This document shows, piece after piece, positions 22,269 to 33,024 of a stretch of DNA of 64,000 bases. The stretch is from an uncultured Prevotellaceae bacterium (GTDB lineage Bacteria; Bacteroidota; Bacteroidia; Bacteroidales; Bacteroidaceae). The position numbers and the translations under genes were made by a program. Under the pieces are notes generated by a model. That model was not told the origin of the DNA. It did no database searches and was given only the letters and a program-made list of their open reading frames with translations. Position 1 is the stretch's first letter, and each line of letters begins with the position of its first letter. The stretch lies in NCBI GenBank assembly GCA_902776665.1, contig CACYQZ010000009.1, positions 1-64,000 of the forward strand, given 5' to 3'.

Positions 22269-23559
22269 TCCTTAAATATTCGTAACCAATCCGACACCGC
22301 AAACAGTCTTTTCGGTTGCAATACTCGTTTTTGAGTTGAATCAGCGCCTGCGAATCGCCTGCCGAGCGCACGTTCAGGCCGCATTCGCTCCACATTCGGG
22401 TGATGCGGTTGTGTTCTGCGCCAATTTCCTCGAGCAACGAGAAAGCGCGGTCGCAAAGGACTTCGTCGTGGCGATGGCGACCGTAGGCGAAAAGCATCGG
22501 AACCACCGTGTTGATGACGATGAGACGGCGCGAAGCTGGCGACAACCGCTTTTTGTTCTTCGGACTGGCCGCACCGAATAAATAATGCGTCTGCCAATAG
22601 GCTGTGGCGCAGGTGTCGAGGGCTTTTTCGAGTTCTTCAACGCTCTGACAATGCACAATTTGGCTGAGCGACGCCGTTTGTTGGTAGAAAAGTTGGGCGA
22701 GTTGCGCAATGCGGATATGCGGAAAATTCTGCGGTCGCAGGCGCAGGAATCGCCAAAGTTTCGGATCGATGGGTTGCAACGAAAATTTGCGTTGAAGGTA
22801 GAGATATTCGTTGCGAAGTCGGGCGAAATAGCCCTCGTTCAAGGCATCGTCGTGGTATCGCTCAGGAATGGTTTCGAGGTCGAGCAGTCCAGCCTGACCC
22901 AAGAAAAATGCCTCAATCTGAAAAAGGTCGTCGCGATGATGGCCGACGGCAGAAAGCGGAATGTTCTGCGCCCATTGCTCGAAGGCGTCGCCGTTGATGC
23001 CAAAGCCAAAATTTCGTGCCAAGGTCGTGAAATACGCCTGTTCCCACGAGCCGTTGCACAGTTCCACGCGCTGCCGAATTGCCTCCGTTTTCTGCTCCAA
23101 CCGCTCGGTTTGCAGCGCACTGAGCCACGAATGGACAACAATCGGCGAGAGCGACGGAATAATCTGATAGCAAGGCGGATAGCGGTCGGCGACGAGCAGT
23201 TGGCGGTAGTTTTGTCGCACGGTTTCGGGCACGTCGAGTTGCATTTGCGGCAGCCGACGACCCGCCGCCGTCGTGACCTCATCGGAATCGATGGTTTCGC
23301 AAACGTGCAGAATCACGTTGTCGTAGGCCGCGTCGCGCTGATGGCCGTGCGCGTTCCAGTCGGCGGCTCGGTCGTGGATTTCCACGTTTCCCACCCACAG
23401 CGTCCCGCCGATTTTCACCTTCGCATTGAAAAAATCGGGTCCAGCATTGCGATTTTGCAGTCCAGAATCAATCACCTCGACCGCCTCGCCGTCGGTTGTC
23501 TCGAGCGGCTTCAACGGCCAAAGTTTATGCTTCCAAACGTATTGCAACAGGGCTTCCAT
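22237..23559 (-). CDS. DUF2851 family protein
   Basis: The 440-residue product matches the Bacteroidota-specific DUF2851 family. The signatures are EALLQYVWKHKLWPLKPLETTDG at the N-terminus (given in part), VIDSGLQNRNAGPDFFNAKV, WVGNVEIHDRAADWNAHGH, VILHVCETID and, near the end, the Cys-rich EYCNRKDCLRCRIGYEYL. The N-terminal part resembles restriction-like nuclease folds, but no biochemical role is established that I know of. It is 8 bp downstream of pafA and probably co-transcribed. Its last residues are encoded by an 11-bp tandem repeat. Confidence 0.85.
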   Translation of the reverse strand: MEALLQYVWKHKLWPLKPLETTDGEAVEVIDSGLQNRNAGPDFFNAKVKIGGTLWVGNVEIHDRAADWNAHGHQRDAAYDNVILHVCETIDSDEVTTAAGRRLPQMQLDVPETVRQNYRQLLVADRYPPCYQIIPSLSPIVVHSWLSALQTERLEQKTEAIRQRVELCNGSWEQAYFTTLARNFGFGINGDAFEQWAQNIPLSAVGHHRDDLFQIEAFFLGQAGLLDLETIPERYHDDALNEGYFARLRNEYLYLQRKFSLQPIDPKLWRFLRLRPQNFPHIRIAQLAQLFYQQTASLSQIVHCQSVEELEKALDTCATAYWQTHYLFGAASPKNKKRLSPASRRLIVINTVVPMLFAYGRHRHDEVLCDRAFSLLEEIGAEHNRITRMWSECGLNVRSAGDSQALIQLKNEYCNRKDCLRCRIGYEYLRKGSEREVKGK

Positions 23560-23567
23560 CGAATCAA

Positions 23568-25046
23568 TTAAAACTCAATCGCTTCACCGATGCAAGCATT
23601 CGGCACTTGGATATGCAGCATAGCGCAAACCGTCGCGGCAATATCAACGATGTGGGTGGTTTTCGTGGTGGCACCGTGATTGACGTTCCAACCGAAGAAA
23701 ACCAACGGAATATGGGCATCGTAGGGGTTCCATTCGCCGTGCGTGGTGCCGATGTAGTCGTTTTTGAACTCGAAAGAGAACATTTGGGCGCGTGGCAGGG
23801 CGTAAATATCGCCTGAACGCAGGCGGTTGTAACCGTTTACGATGCGCTCGCGGATGAGTTGCGGAATGGGTGCTGAAGCGGCATTCTCACAATCAACGGC
23901 ATAGAGAATCTTGTCGTTTTTCTCGATTTCGCGAATCGCCTCGCGCTTCACCTCGCGAATGTCGAGGCCGGCACTGTCGATTTTGGCGTGGTTGAGGTAG
24001 ATGAAGTCGGAATAATGGCCCAGCGCAAGTTTCTCAACACCGTATTTCTCGGCCAACCGCTTGTTGATGGCTCTCACCGTGTTGCTGGCACTCCATCCGT
24101 CGGCCGGCAGTCTGTTTTGGCGCATAAAATTCGGGTTGTGGGCACCGCCGTGGTCGGCCGTGAGGAAGAGCAGGTAGCGACCGCGTCCGACGCGCTGGTC
24201 GAGCACTTTGAGGAAGTGGGCAAGGTCTTTGTCGAGTTGTTTATAGGCCGCGACGGTCTGCGGTGCACGAGTGCCATATTCGTGGCCGATGGCGTCGGTC
24301 GAGGAAATGCTCACGCAGAGCATATCGGTGACGTCGTTCGAGCCCAAACGCTCGTTTTCGAGCAATGCCTCTGCCATTTTGAAGGTCAGCGTCACGCCCT
24401 CCGACTTCATTTTCTGATCTTCGCCAGGCTTCGTGGCGTTGCGTTTATTGAAATCGCGCACCCATTTCGGCAGTTCCTGCATGTAATAGGTCGAGGAAAT
24501 GAAGTGGCCGACGCTGTTGTCGTACCAGTAGGCGGCATTGGCCGAATGGCCTGCGGGGAAAATTGCCGCACGGTCTTTCATCGCCACGCCGAAGACACGC
24601 GACTTAAAGTCGTTTGACAACCGCAGTTGGTCGCCGATAGTGTTCGACAGCATATTTTTCGGCGACACTTTGCCGGCCTTCGAGTCGCTGCCGACGGTTT
24701 GCACATCGGGGTCGCCGCAGCAGTTCATCTTCACCCCTTTTTCAAAGAAACTATTGCCGCAGATGCCGTGCAGCGCGGGCGTCGAGCCTGTATAGACACT
24801 CGCGTGACCGATGCCCGTCACCGTCGGAACGTAGTTGATCATCGTGTTTTCGCACGAATAACCCTCGTCGATGAGGCGCTTGAGGCCGCCCTCGACGAAA
24901 TCCTCGTAATAATAATAGAGGTAGTCCCATCGCATTTGATCGACAACCAGTCCGACCACGAGTTTCGGACGCTCAATTTTCTGGCCTGCCCACGAAGCGG
25001 TCGTCATGAGCAGCAACGACAAAAGAATAAATGCTTTTTGTTTCAT
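23568..25046 (-). CDS. pafA: PafA-type alkaline phosphatase
   Basis: PafA is an exported, calcium/zinc-linked phosphatase that frees phosphate from many monoesters in Bacteroidota. The 492-residue product has a signal peptide ending TASWA. The first metal ligand is D36 in LVVDQMRW. The nucleophile is T77 in PTVTGIGHASVYTG. The spacing of 41 residues equals that of D38/T79 in the Elizabethkingia enzyme. SSTDAIGHEYG and LTADHGG give the remaining metal ligands, and H454-type residues lie in THGEWNPYDAHIPLVFFG. It has its own promoter and is followed by DUF2851. Confidence 0.88.
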   Translation of the reverse strand: MKQKAFILLSLLLMTTASWAGQKIERPKLVVGLVVDQMRWDYLYYYYEDFVEGGLKRLIDEGYSCENTMINYVPTVTGIGHASVYTGSTPALHGICGNSFFEKGVKMNCCGDPDVQTVGSDSKAGKVSPKNMLSNTIGDQLRLSNDFKSRVFGVAMKDRAAIFPAGHSANAAYWYDNSVGHFISSTYYMQELPKWVRDFNKRNATKPGEDQKMKSEGVTLTFKMAEALLENERLGSNDVTDMLCVSISSTDAIGHEYGTRAPQTVAAYKQLDKDLAHFLKVLDQRVGRGRYLLFLTADHGGAHNPNFMRQNRLPADGWSASNTVRAINKRLAEKYGVEKLALGHYSDFIYLNHAKIDSAGLDIREVKREAIREIEKNDKILYAVDCENAASAPIPQLIRERIVNGYNRLRSGDIYALPRAQMFSFEFKNDYIGTTHGEWNPYDAHIPLVFFGWNVNHGATTKTTHIVDIAATVCAMLHIQVPNACIGEAIEF

Positions 25047-25075
25047 AAATTTGGTTTTTTAGAGTTATTTGACCG

Positions 25076-25107
25076 CAAAGATACGATTAAAAAAAAGAAA
25101 AACCAAA
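25076..25107 (-). promoter_or_regulatory. Promoter of pafA
   Basis: On the minus strand TTTG (25107-25104), a 20-base spacer and TATCTTTG (25083-25076) fit the Bacteroidota consensus. The start codon follows 29 bases downstream. Confidence 0.6.
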
Positions 25108-25178
25108 CTTTATTCGAGTTTTCCTACATTTATATACTTTTTTGGAAAAAAAAACGTTATTGATTGTAAATAGAATTT

Positions 25179-27674
25179 ATGACGATTTATTTTCACATAG
25201 AATACCGCACTGTGTTCGGCGAAGAACTGGTGCTGAACATTGTGTCGAAAGACAAATGCGGGCAGCCAAAAACCGTGTCGTATCGTATGACCACCGGCGA
25301 CGGTATTCACTGGACATTCTGTTGGGGCGGAAAGCCCGATGCGCAGCATCAGAGGCTCGACTATTACTACAGCGTGGAATGTGAAAGCCGCACGAAACGC
25401 CACGAATGGCTCACGGTGGTGCATCGCTTGGAATTGTCGGCATCGGAACAGCCGACGGCGCAGAATTTCTACGTTTACGACCGATGGATTGACACGCCGG
25501 AAGACAGCTATCTCTATAGTTCCGCATTTACGGAATGCATCCGTCGGCAAACAGGAAAAATCGACCCGAAAAAGCGTCATAAGAAGTCGAATTATCCGCG
25601 ATTGCGCCTTGTGGTTCGTGCGCCGCAATTGCGCAAGGGGCAGCGACTGGCCATTGTCGGCGAGAGCGAGGTTTTGGGGGCGTGGAATCCCTGTAAAGCC
25701 GTAGAGATGACGCCGCAGAATGTCAATGAATGGACGGTTGAGTTCGATGTGATGTTGCTCAGCAAAGAACGTGAAGATTTCAAGTTCTTGGCAGTGGCCG
25801 ACAACGCAGAACCCCTGTGGGAAACGGGCAGGAATCGCGTGGTCGATGTTCCGAGCTACCTGCGCGCAGGCGATGTCTTGGTTTACGAACTCGAAAGTGC
25901 TTCTTTCGCCGTCGAGAACGAGCGCGTGGCAGGCACACTCGTGCCCGTTTTCTCGCTGCGCACAAAAGGGTCGTTTGGCGTGGGTGACTTCGGCGATTTG
26001 AAACTGATGGTTGATTGGGTTTCGCACACCCAACAGCGACTGCTGCAAGTGCTACCCATCAACGACACCACCGCCACCCACACGTGGACCGACTCCTATC
26101 CCTATTCCTGCATTTCCGTTTTCGCCCTGCATCCGCAATATGCCGACCTGCGCCAGTTGCCTGCGCTGAAAGATGCCAAACTCCGCAAGCAGTTTGAAAC
26201 GCTCCAAAAAGAGTTGAATACACTGCCGCAAATTGACTACGAGCGTGTGAACAAGGCGAAAAACGACTATTTGAAGGCCATTTTCCAGCAAGAAGGAACC
26301 GACGTGCTGAAATCTGACGAATTCAAGCGATTTTTCCACGAAAAAGAGCTGTGGCTCGTGCCCTACGCCCAATATTGCCTGTTGCGCGACCAAACGAAAA
26401 CCGTCGATTTCACGCAGTGGAAAGGTTACGAAACGTGGAACGAGGCTGACCGCAAGGCACTTTCCAATCCGCGCACGAAGAAATTCCGCGATGTGGCGTT
26501 CTACTACTTCGTGCAATTCGTTCTCGACACGCAGATGCAGGCCGTCCACGACTATGCGCGACAGAAAGGTGTCATCTTGAAGGGCGACATTCCCATCGGT
26601 GTGAGCCGCGTGGGCTGCGACGTGTGGATGGAACCGCGCTATTTCAACATGGACGGACAGGCTGGTGCACCGCCCGACGACTTCTCTGCCGACGGTCAGA
26701 ACTGGGGTTTCCCGACCTACAACTGGGACGAAATGCTCAAAGACGGCTGCATCTGGTGGGTGCGCCGCTTGCAGAATATGAGCCGTTTTTTCGATGCCTA
26801 CCGCATCGACCACGTACTCGGATTTTTCCGCATCTGGGAAATTCCGATGCCCCACAAAAGCGGTCTCGAAGGACAATTTTCGCCCGCGTTGGGCTTTTCT
26901 GTCGAGGAAATCAATTCGTGGGGTGTCCATAGCGAAATCAACCATCTCTTCCTCATCGACCACCAAAATTCCGAAAAGCGTCATCCGCGCATCGCCGTAC
27001 AAGCCTCAGAAGCCTACAAACGGCTGCCAGAAGAGGAAAAAAGTGCCTTCAACCGCCTCTACGACGACTATTTCTACCGTCGCAACAACCATTTTTGGTA
27101 TGGCGAGGCGATGAAAAAACTACCGCGACTCGTTGAGGCCACGCGGATGTTAGTCTGTGCCGAAGACCTCGGTATGGTGCCCGACTGTGTGCAATGGGTG
27201 ATGGACGAACTCAGAATCTTGTCGTTGGAATTGCAATCGATGCCGAAAGAGCCGAATGTTCGTTTCGGCCATCTCGAAAGAAATCCCTATCGCTCGGTCT
27301 GCACCATTTCCTCGCACGACACGCCCACGCTGCGAATGTGGTGGGACGAAGACCACGAACGTGCCCAAGCCTATTTCAACGATGTGCTCGGACGCAGTGC
27401 CGCCGCGCCGCATCCGATGCCTGGCTGGCTCGCCCGCGACATCATCGCCGCGCATTTGGCATCGCCATCGATGGTGTGCGTCATCGCGCTGCAAGACTGG
27501 CTCGCCATCGACGAACAACTGCGACTGAAAGATGCCAATGCCGAGCGTGTGAACATTCCAGCGAACCCGAAACACTACTGGCGCTATCGGATGCACCTGA
27601 ACATCGAGGATTTGATGGGCTGCGAAGGTTTTTCGCGGGCTGTGGCGCAGTTGATTACATTAAATCGAAAATAA
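25179..27674 (+). CDS. malQ: 4-alpha-glucanotransferase, GH77, DPE2-like with two CBM20 domains
   Basis: The enzyme moves alpha-1,4-glucan chains between acceptors and handles maltose in the cytoplasm. The 831-residue product lacks a signal peptide. Two starch-binding CBM20-like modules occupy about 1-100 and 140-245 (LRLVVRAPQLRKGQRLAIVG, SEVLGAWNPCKAVEM). The GH77 part follows: PVFSLRTKGSFGVGDFGDLK, YPYSCISVFALHPQY, YRIDHVLGFFRIWEIP (nucleophile Asp), LVCAEDLGMVPDCV (acid/base Glu) and SSHDTPTLRMWWDED. This two-CBM form is the plant DPE2 type also common in Bacteroidota. susB and susA follow at 21 and 30 bp, so the three form an alpha-glucan operon. Confidence 0.93.
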   Translation: MTIYFHIEYRTVFGEELVLNIVSKDKCGQPKTVSYRMTTGDGIHWTFCWGGKPDAQHQRLDYYYSVECESRTKRHEWLTVVHRLELSASEQPTAQNFYVYDRWIDTPEDSYLYSSAFTECIRRQTGKIDPKKRHKKSNYPRLRLVVRAPQLRKGQRLAIVGESEVLGAWNPCKAVEMTPQNVNEWTVEFDVMLLSKEREDFKFLAVADNAEPLWETGRNRVVDVPSYLRAGDVLVYELESASFAVENERVAGTLVPVFSLRTKGSFGVGDFGDLKLMVDWVSHTQQRLLQVLPINDTTATHTWTDSYPYSCISVFALHPQYADLRQLPALKDAKLRKQFETLQKELNTLPQIDYERVNKAKNDYLKAIFQQEGTDVLKSDEFKRFFHEKELWLVPYAQYCLLRDQTKTVDFTQWKGYETWNEADRKALSNPRTKKFRDVAFYYFVQFVLDTQMQAVHDYARQKGVILKGDIPIGVSRVGCDVWMEPRYFNMDGQAGAPPDDFSADGQNWGFPTYNWDEMLKDGCIWWVRRLQNMSRFFDAYRIDHVLGFFRIWEIPMPHKSGLEGQFSPALGFSVEEINSWGVHSEINHLFLIDHQNSEKRHPRIAVQASEAYKRLPEEEKSAFNRLYDDYFYRRNNHFWYGEAMKKLPRLVEATRMLVCAEDLGMVPDCVQWVMDELRILSLELQSMPKEPNVRFGHLERNPYRSVCTISSHDTPTLRMWWDEDHERAQAYFNDVLGRSAAAPHPMPGWLARDIIAAHLASPSMVCVIALQDWLAIDEQLRLKDANAERVNIPANPKHYWRYRMHLNIEDLMGCEGFSRAVAQLITLNRK

Positions 27675-29918
<2,244 letters not shown>

Positions 29919-29948
29919 GCGAAAAATTTAAAACTAAAAATTTGGATC

Positions 29949-31922
29949 ATGAAAAGAGTTCGTTCCTTCCTTGCCATCGCTGTCGTCGTTGCGTTGATGA
30001 CGGCTTGTAATCAAAATGTTGAAAATGCGAAATCGATTGCACAACTCACTGAAAACGATGTGCCAATCTCGCGAATCGACCCCACCGATTGGTATGTCGG
30101 ACTGAAAAATCCGTCGTTGCAACTCATGGTCTATGGCGAAGGCATCCGCGATGCCGAAGTCAGCGTGAGCGGGGCGAAAATCGACTCCCTCGTGCGCCTC
30201 GATTCGCCGAATTACCTGCTCGTCTATCTCAACGTGAAGGGCTGCAAGGCCGGCACATTGCCGCTGACCTTCACGCTCGGTGAAAAGCAGACCACCATCG
30301 CCTACGAACTCAAACAGCGCGACATGGCGGGCGACGAACGCATCGGCTTTTCCAATGCCGACGTACTCTATCTGCTCATGCCCGACCGCTTCGCACAGGG
30401 CGAAAACCATCCGACGCAAATCGAAGGCATGAACGCTTATCGCGAAGACCGTTCACAGCCCTCGTTGCGGCATGGTGGCGACCTCAACGGCATTCGTCAG
30501 CACCTCGATTACTTCACCGAACTCGGCGTGACGGCTTTGTGGTTCACGCCCGTCTTGGAAAACAACTCGCCCGATGCCGAAGGGAAATATTCCACCTATC
30601 ACGGCTATGCCACCACCGACTATTACCGCGTTGATCCGCGTTTCGGCACCAACGAGCAATATCGCCAACTCGTCGATGAGGCACACGAAAAGGGCTTGAA
30701 AGTGGTGATGGACATGATTTTCAACCATTGCGGACTCGAACACCCTTGGCTCGCCGACCTGCCGAGCAAAGACTGGTTGAATTTGAAAGAAACGACTGAC
30801 ACTACTGAACTCCAGCACTCCTACGACCTCACGAGCTACAAACTCACACCTGTTCTCGACCCCTACGCCTCGGAAATCGACCTTCGCGAATCCACCGAAG
30901 GCTGGTTCGTTCCCACCATGCCCGACCTCAACCAGCGCAATCCCCACGTCTTGAAATACCTCATTCAGAACTCCATCTGGTGGATCGAAACCATCGGAAT
31001 CAACGGCATTCGCATGGACACCTATCCCTATGCCGACCGAATCGCCATGGCCGAATGGATGCGCGTGCTCGGCGAGGAATATCCGAATTTCAACACCGTC
31101 GGCGAAACATGGGTCACCGAACCGGCCTACACCGCCGCATGGCAAAAAGACTCGAAATTAACATCACCCAACACCCAACTCTCAACTGTCAACTCTCAAC
31201 TGTCAACCCATAACTCCCACCTACCGACCGTCATGGACTTCTCTTTCTTCGACAAACTCAACCAAGCCAAGCACGAGGAAACCGACGGCTGGTGGCACGG
31301 CTACAACCGAATCTACAACTCGCTCGTCTATGATTATCTCTATGAAAACCCATCGAACGTGATGGCGTTCATCGAAAACCACGACACCGACCGCTTCCTC
31401 GGCAACGGACAAGACACCCTGCTCTTGAAACAGGCGCTCGCTTTGCTCCTCACGATGAACCGCACACCACAACTCTATTACGGCACCGAAGTGCTGATGA
31501 ACGGCACGAAGGAAATCACCGACGGCTACGTGCGCAACGATTTCCCGGGCGGATTCCCCGGCGACACCCACAATGCCTTCACCGCCGAAGGTCGCACACC
31601 TGCCGAACAAGCCATGTTCACATGGCTGTCGAACCTGCTCCACTGGCGCAATGGCAACGAAACCATCATTCGCGGCTACCAAACCCAGTTCTGCCCGTGG
31701 AAAGGCGTCTATGTGCTCGCCCGCCGCTGGCATCGCAACACCGTGATGACCATTCTCAACGGCACGTCGCAGCCTGCCGTGCTCGAAGTCAGCCGCTACA
31801 AGGAACTTTTCGACACCGACCAACTCCAACGCGAGGCGAAGGACGTCGTCACCGGACAGAAATACGACCTGACGCAAGACCTCACACTCGCACCGCGACA
31901 GACGCTCATCGTCGAATTTTAA
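29949..31922 (+). CDS. susA: SusA-like neopullulanase/alpha-amylase, GH13, lipoprotein
   Basis: The enzyme hydrolyses maltodextrin or starch chains. The 657-residue product has a lipobox (LMTACNQN), so it is probably membrane-anchored, unlike soluble periplasmic SusA. An N-terminal immunoglobulin-like domain precedes the barrel. The four GH13 regions are DMIFNHC, GIRMDTYPYADR (nucleophile Asp), NTVGETWVTE (acid/base Glu) and FIENHDTDRF. A word repeat (31161-31222) inserts about 22 residues (PNTQLSTVNSQLSTHNSHL) between regions III and IV without breaking the frame. It ends the malQ-susB-susA unit. Neopullulanase versus alpha-amylase activity cannot be separated by sequence. Confidence 0.88.
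   Translation: MKRVRSFLAIAVVVALMTACNQNVENAKSIAQLTENDVPISRIDPTDWYVGLKNPSLQLMVYGEGIRDAEVSVSGAKIDSLVRLDSPNYLLVYLNVKGCKAGTLPLTFTLGEKQTTIAYELKQRDMAGDERIGFSNADVLYLLMPDRFAQGENHPTQIEGMNAYREDRSQPSLRHGGDLNGIRQHLDYFTELGVTALWFTPVLENNSPDAEGKYSTYHGYATTDYYRVDPRFGTNEQYRQLVDEAHEKGLKVVMDMIFNHCGLEHPWLADLPSKDWLNLKETTDTTELQHSYDLTSYKLTPVLDPYASEIDLRESTEGWFVPTMPDLNQRNPHVLKYLIQNSIWWIETIGINGIRMDTYPYADRIAMAEWMRVLGEEYPNFNTVGETWVTEPAYTAAWQKDSKLTSPNTQLSTVNSQLSTHNSHLPTVMDFSFFDKLNQAKHEETDGWWHGYNRIYNSLVYDYLYENPSNVMAFIENHDTDRFLGNGQDTLLLKQALALLLTMNRTPQLYYGTEVLMNGTKEITDGYVRNDFPGGFPGDTHNAFTAEGRTPAEQAMFTWLSNLLHWRNGNETIIRGYQTQFCPWKGVYVLARRWHRNTVMTILNGTSQPAVLEVSRYKELFDTDQLQREAKDVVTGQKYDLTQDLTLAPRQTLIVEF
31161..31222. repeat. In-frame CTCAACTGTCAA word repeat inside susA
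   Basis: CTCAACTGTCAA occurs at 31181-31192 and 31195-31206 within a longer run of related words. The 13-mer TCAACTGTCAACT is shared with the gap at 54449-54463. It encodes a Ser/Thr/Asn-rich insert. Confidence 0.6.
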
Positions 31923-31979
31923 GCCCCAGTTTTCATCCAGAAGACGAAACAAGAGGAAAATTGAGCCTCTATCCCCAAA

Positions 31980-32025
31980 AAAAGTACGATTTTTTTGTTG
32001 TTTTTCACAAAAAAGTCGTACTTTT
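31980..32025. promoter_or_regulatory. Inverted repeat overlapping the ptb promoter
   Basis: AAAAGTACGA (31980-31989) and TCGTACTTTT (32016-32025) are perfect 10-bp arms, 26 bases apart. The right arm covers most of the -7 box. It could be an operator or a terminator of susA. Confidence 0.45.
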
Positions 32026-32026
32026 G
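31994..32026 (+). promoter_or_regulatory. Promoter of ptb-buk
   Basis: TTTG (31994-31997), a 21-base spacer and TACTTTTG (32019-32026) fit the Bacteroidota consensus. The ptb start lies 52 bases downstream. Confidence 0.55.
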
Positions 32027-32077
32027 CAACGAAAATTATTAAATTTTTGTAGCTACTAACAATTACTCAAACAATCT

Positions 32078-32989
32078 ATGGAAATCATTAAGAGTTTCGA
32101 ATCCATGCTGAACCACCTCGTACAGCAAGGAAAACGCAATCGAGTGGCCGTCGTCTGGGCCGCTGACTACAATTCACAAGTGTCCGTGCAACGCGCATTG
32201 GAAGCAGGTTTCATCGACGCCATTTTCGTGGGCTGCCAGAAAGAAGTGGAGCAGAACGAAGACGTGATGCGATTTGCCGACCACGTCTTCTTCGAGGACG
32301 CAACCGATGCCGACCACGCCGCCCGTCGCGCCGTGGAAATGGTGCACGAGGGCAAAGTCGATGTGCTGATGAAAGGCCTCATCAACACCGACAACCTGCT
32401 GCACGTCGTGCTGAATAAGGAAACGGGCATCCTGCCACGCGGTCGCGTGCTGACCCACATCACCGCAGCAATGATGCCGGGCTACGACAAACTGCTGTTC
32501 TTCACCGACTCGGCGGTGATTCCCTACCCCACCCACGAGCAACGCATCGAACAGGTGCGCTACATGACCGACCTCTGCCACAAAATGGGCATCGAGGAGC
32601 CGCGCATCGCGCTGAACCATTGCACTGAAAAGCCCAACGAGAAGTACTTCCCATTTACACTGGGCTATCGCGACATCATCGAAATGGGTAAGCAGGGCGA
32701 ATTCGGACCGTGCATCATCGACGGACCGCTCGACCTGAAAACCAGCATTTCGCCCGAAAGTCTGCGCATCAAGGGCATCGACTCGCCCATCGGAGGCCAG
32801 GCCGACGCTGTGGTGTTCCCCGACATCGAGGCTGGAAACGTTTTTTACAAAGCCGTCACATTCTTCCACGGCGAAACCGCCGGAATGCTCGTCGGACCGA
32901 CCGTTCCCGTCGTGCTGCCTTCGCGTGCCGACTCGAAAGCCTGCAAGTTCAATTCGTTGGCGCTCGCGTCGATGATGAGCAACCAATAA
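32078..32989 (+). CDS. ptb: Phosphate butyryltransferase
   Basis: Ptb converts butyryl-CoA (or a branched acyl-CoA) and phosphate into the acyl phosphate used by the kinase encoded next. The 303-residue product has the PTA_PTB fold: VAVVWAADYNSQVSVQRAL at the N-terminus, VDVLMKGLINTDNLLHVVL, LTHITAAMMPGYDKLLFFTD, and SPIGGQADAVVFPDIEAGNV near the end. Length is typical for Ptb rather than for longer Pta enzymes. The adjacent buk gene makes the butyrate-type pairing firm. Whether butyrate or isobutyrate/isovalerate is the main product cannot be read from the sequence. It has its own promoter. Confidence 0.92.
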   Translation: MEIIKSFESMLNHLVQQGKRNRVAVVWAADYNSQVSVQRALEAGFIDAIFVGCQKEVEQNEDVMRFADHVFFEDATDADHAARRAVEMVHEGKVDVLMKGLINTDNLLHVVLNKETGILPRGRVLTHITAAMMPGYDKLLFFTDSAVIPYPTHEQRIEQVRYMTDLCHKMGIEEPRIALNHCTEKPNEKYFPFTLGYRDIIEMGKQGEFGPCIIDGPLDLKTSISPESLRIKGIDSPIGGQADAVVFPDIEAGNVFYKAVTFFHGETAGMLVGPTVPVVLPSRADSKACKFNSLALASMMSNQ

Positions 32990-33018
32990 CCTTTTAACTC
33001 TTTAACCCTTTAACCTTA
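32990..33018. repeat. CTTTAACC word repeat between ptb and buk
   Basis: CCTTTTAACTCTTTAACCC is followed by TTTAACCTTA, so the gap is almost wholly variants of one 8-10-bp word. Confidence 0.4.
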
Positions 33019-33024
33019 GAAAAA

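Noticed and set aside
25142..25384. Small plus-strand protein overlapping the malQ start
   Set aside because: It overlaps the CBM20 region of malQ in another frame and has no conserved features.
32019..32026. Assigning ptb as phosphate acetyltransferase (pta)
   Set aside because: The product is short, and the next gene is a butyrate kinase with Buk-specific motifs, so the ptb call is preferred.
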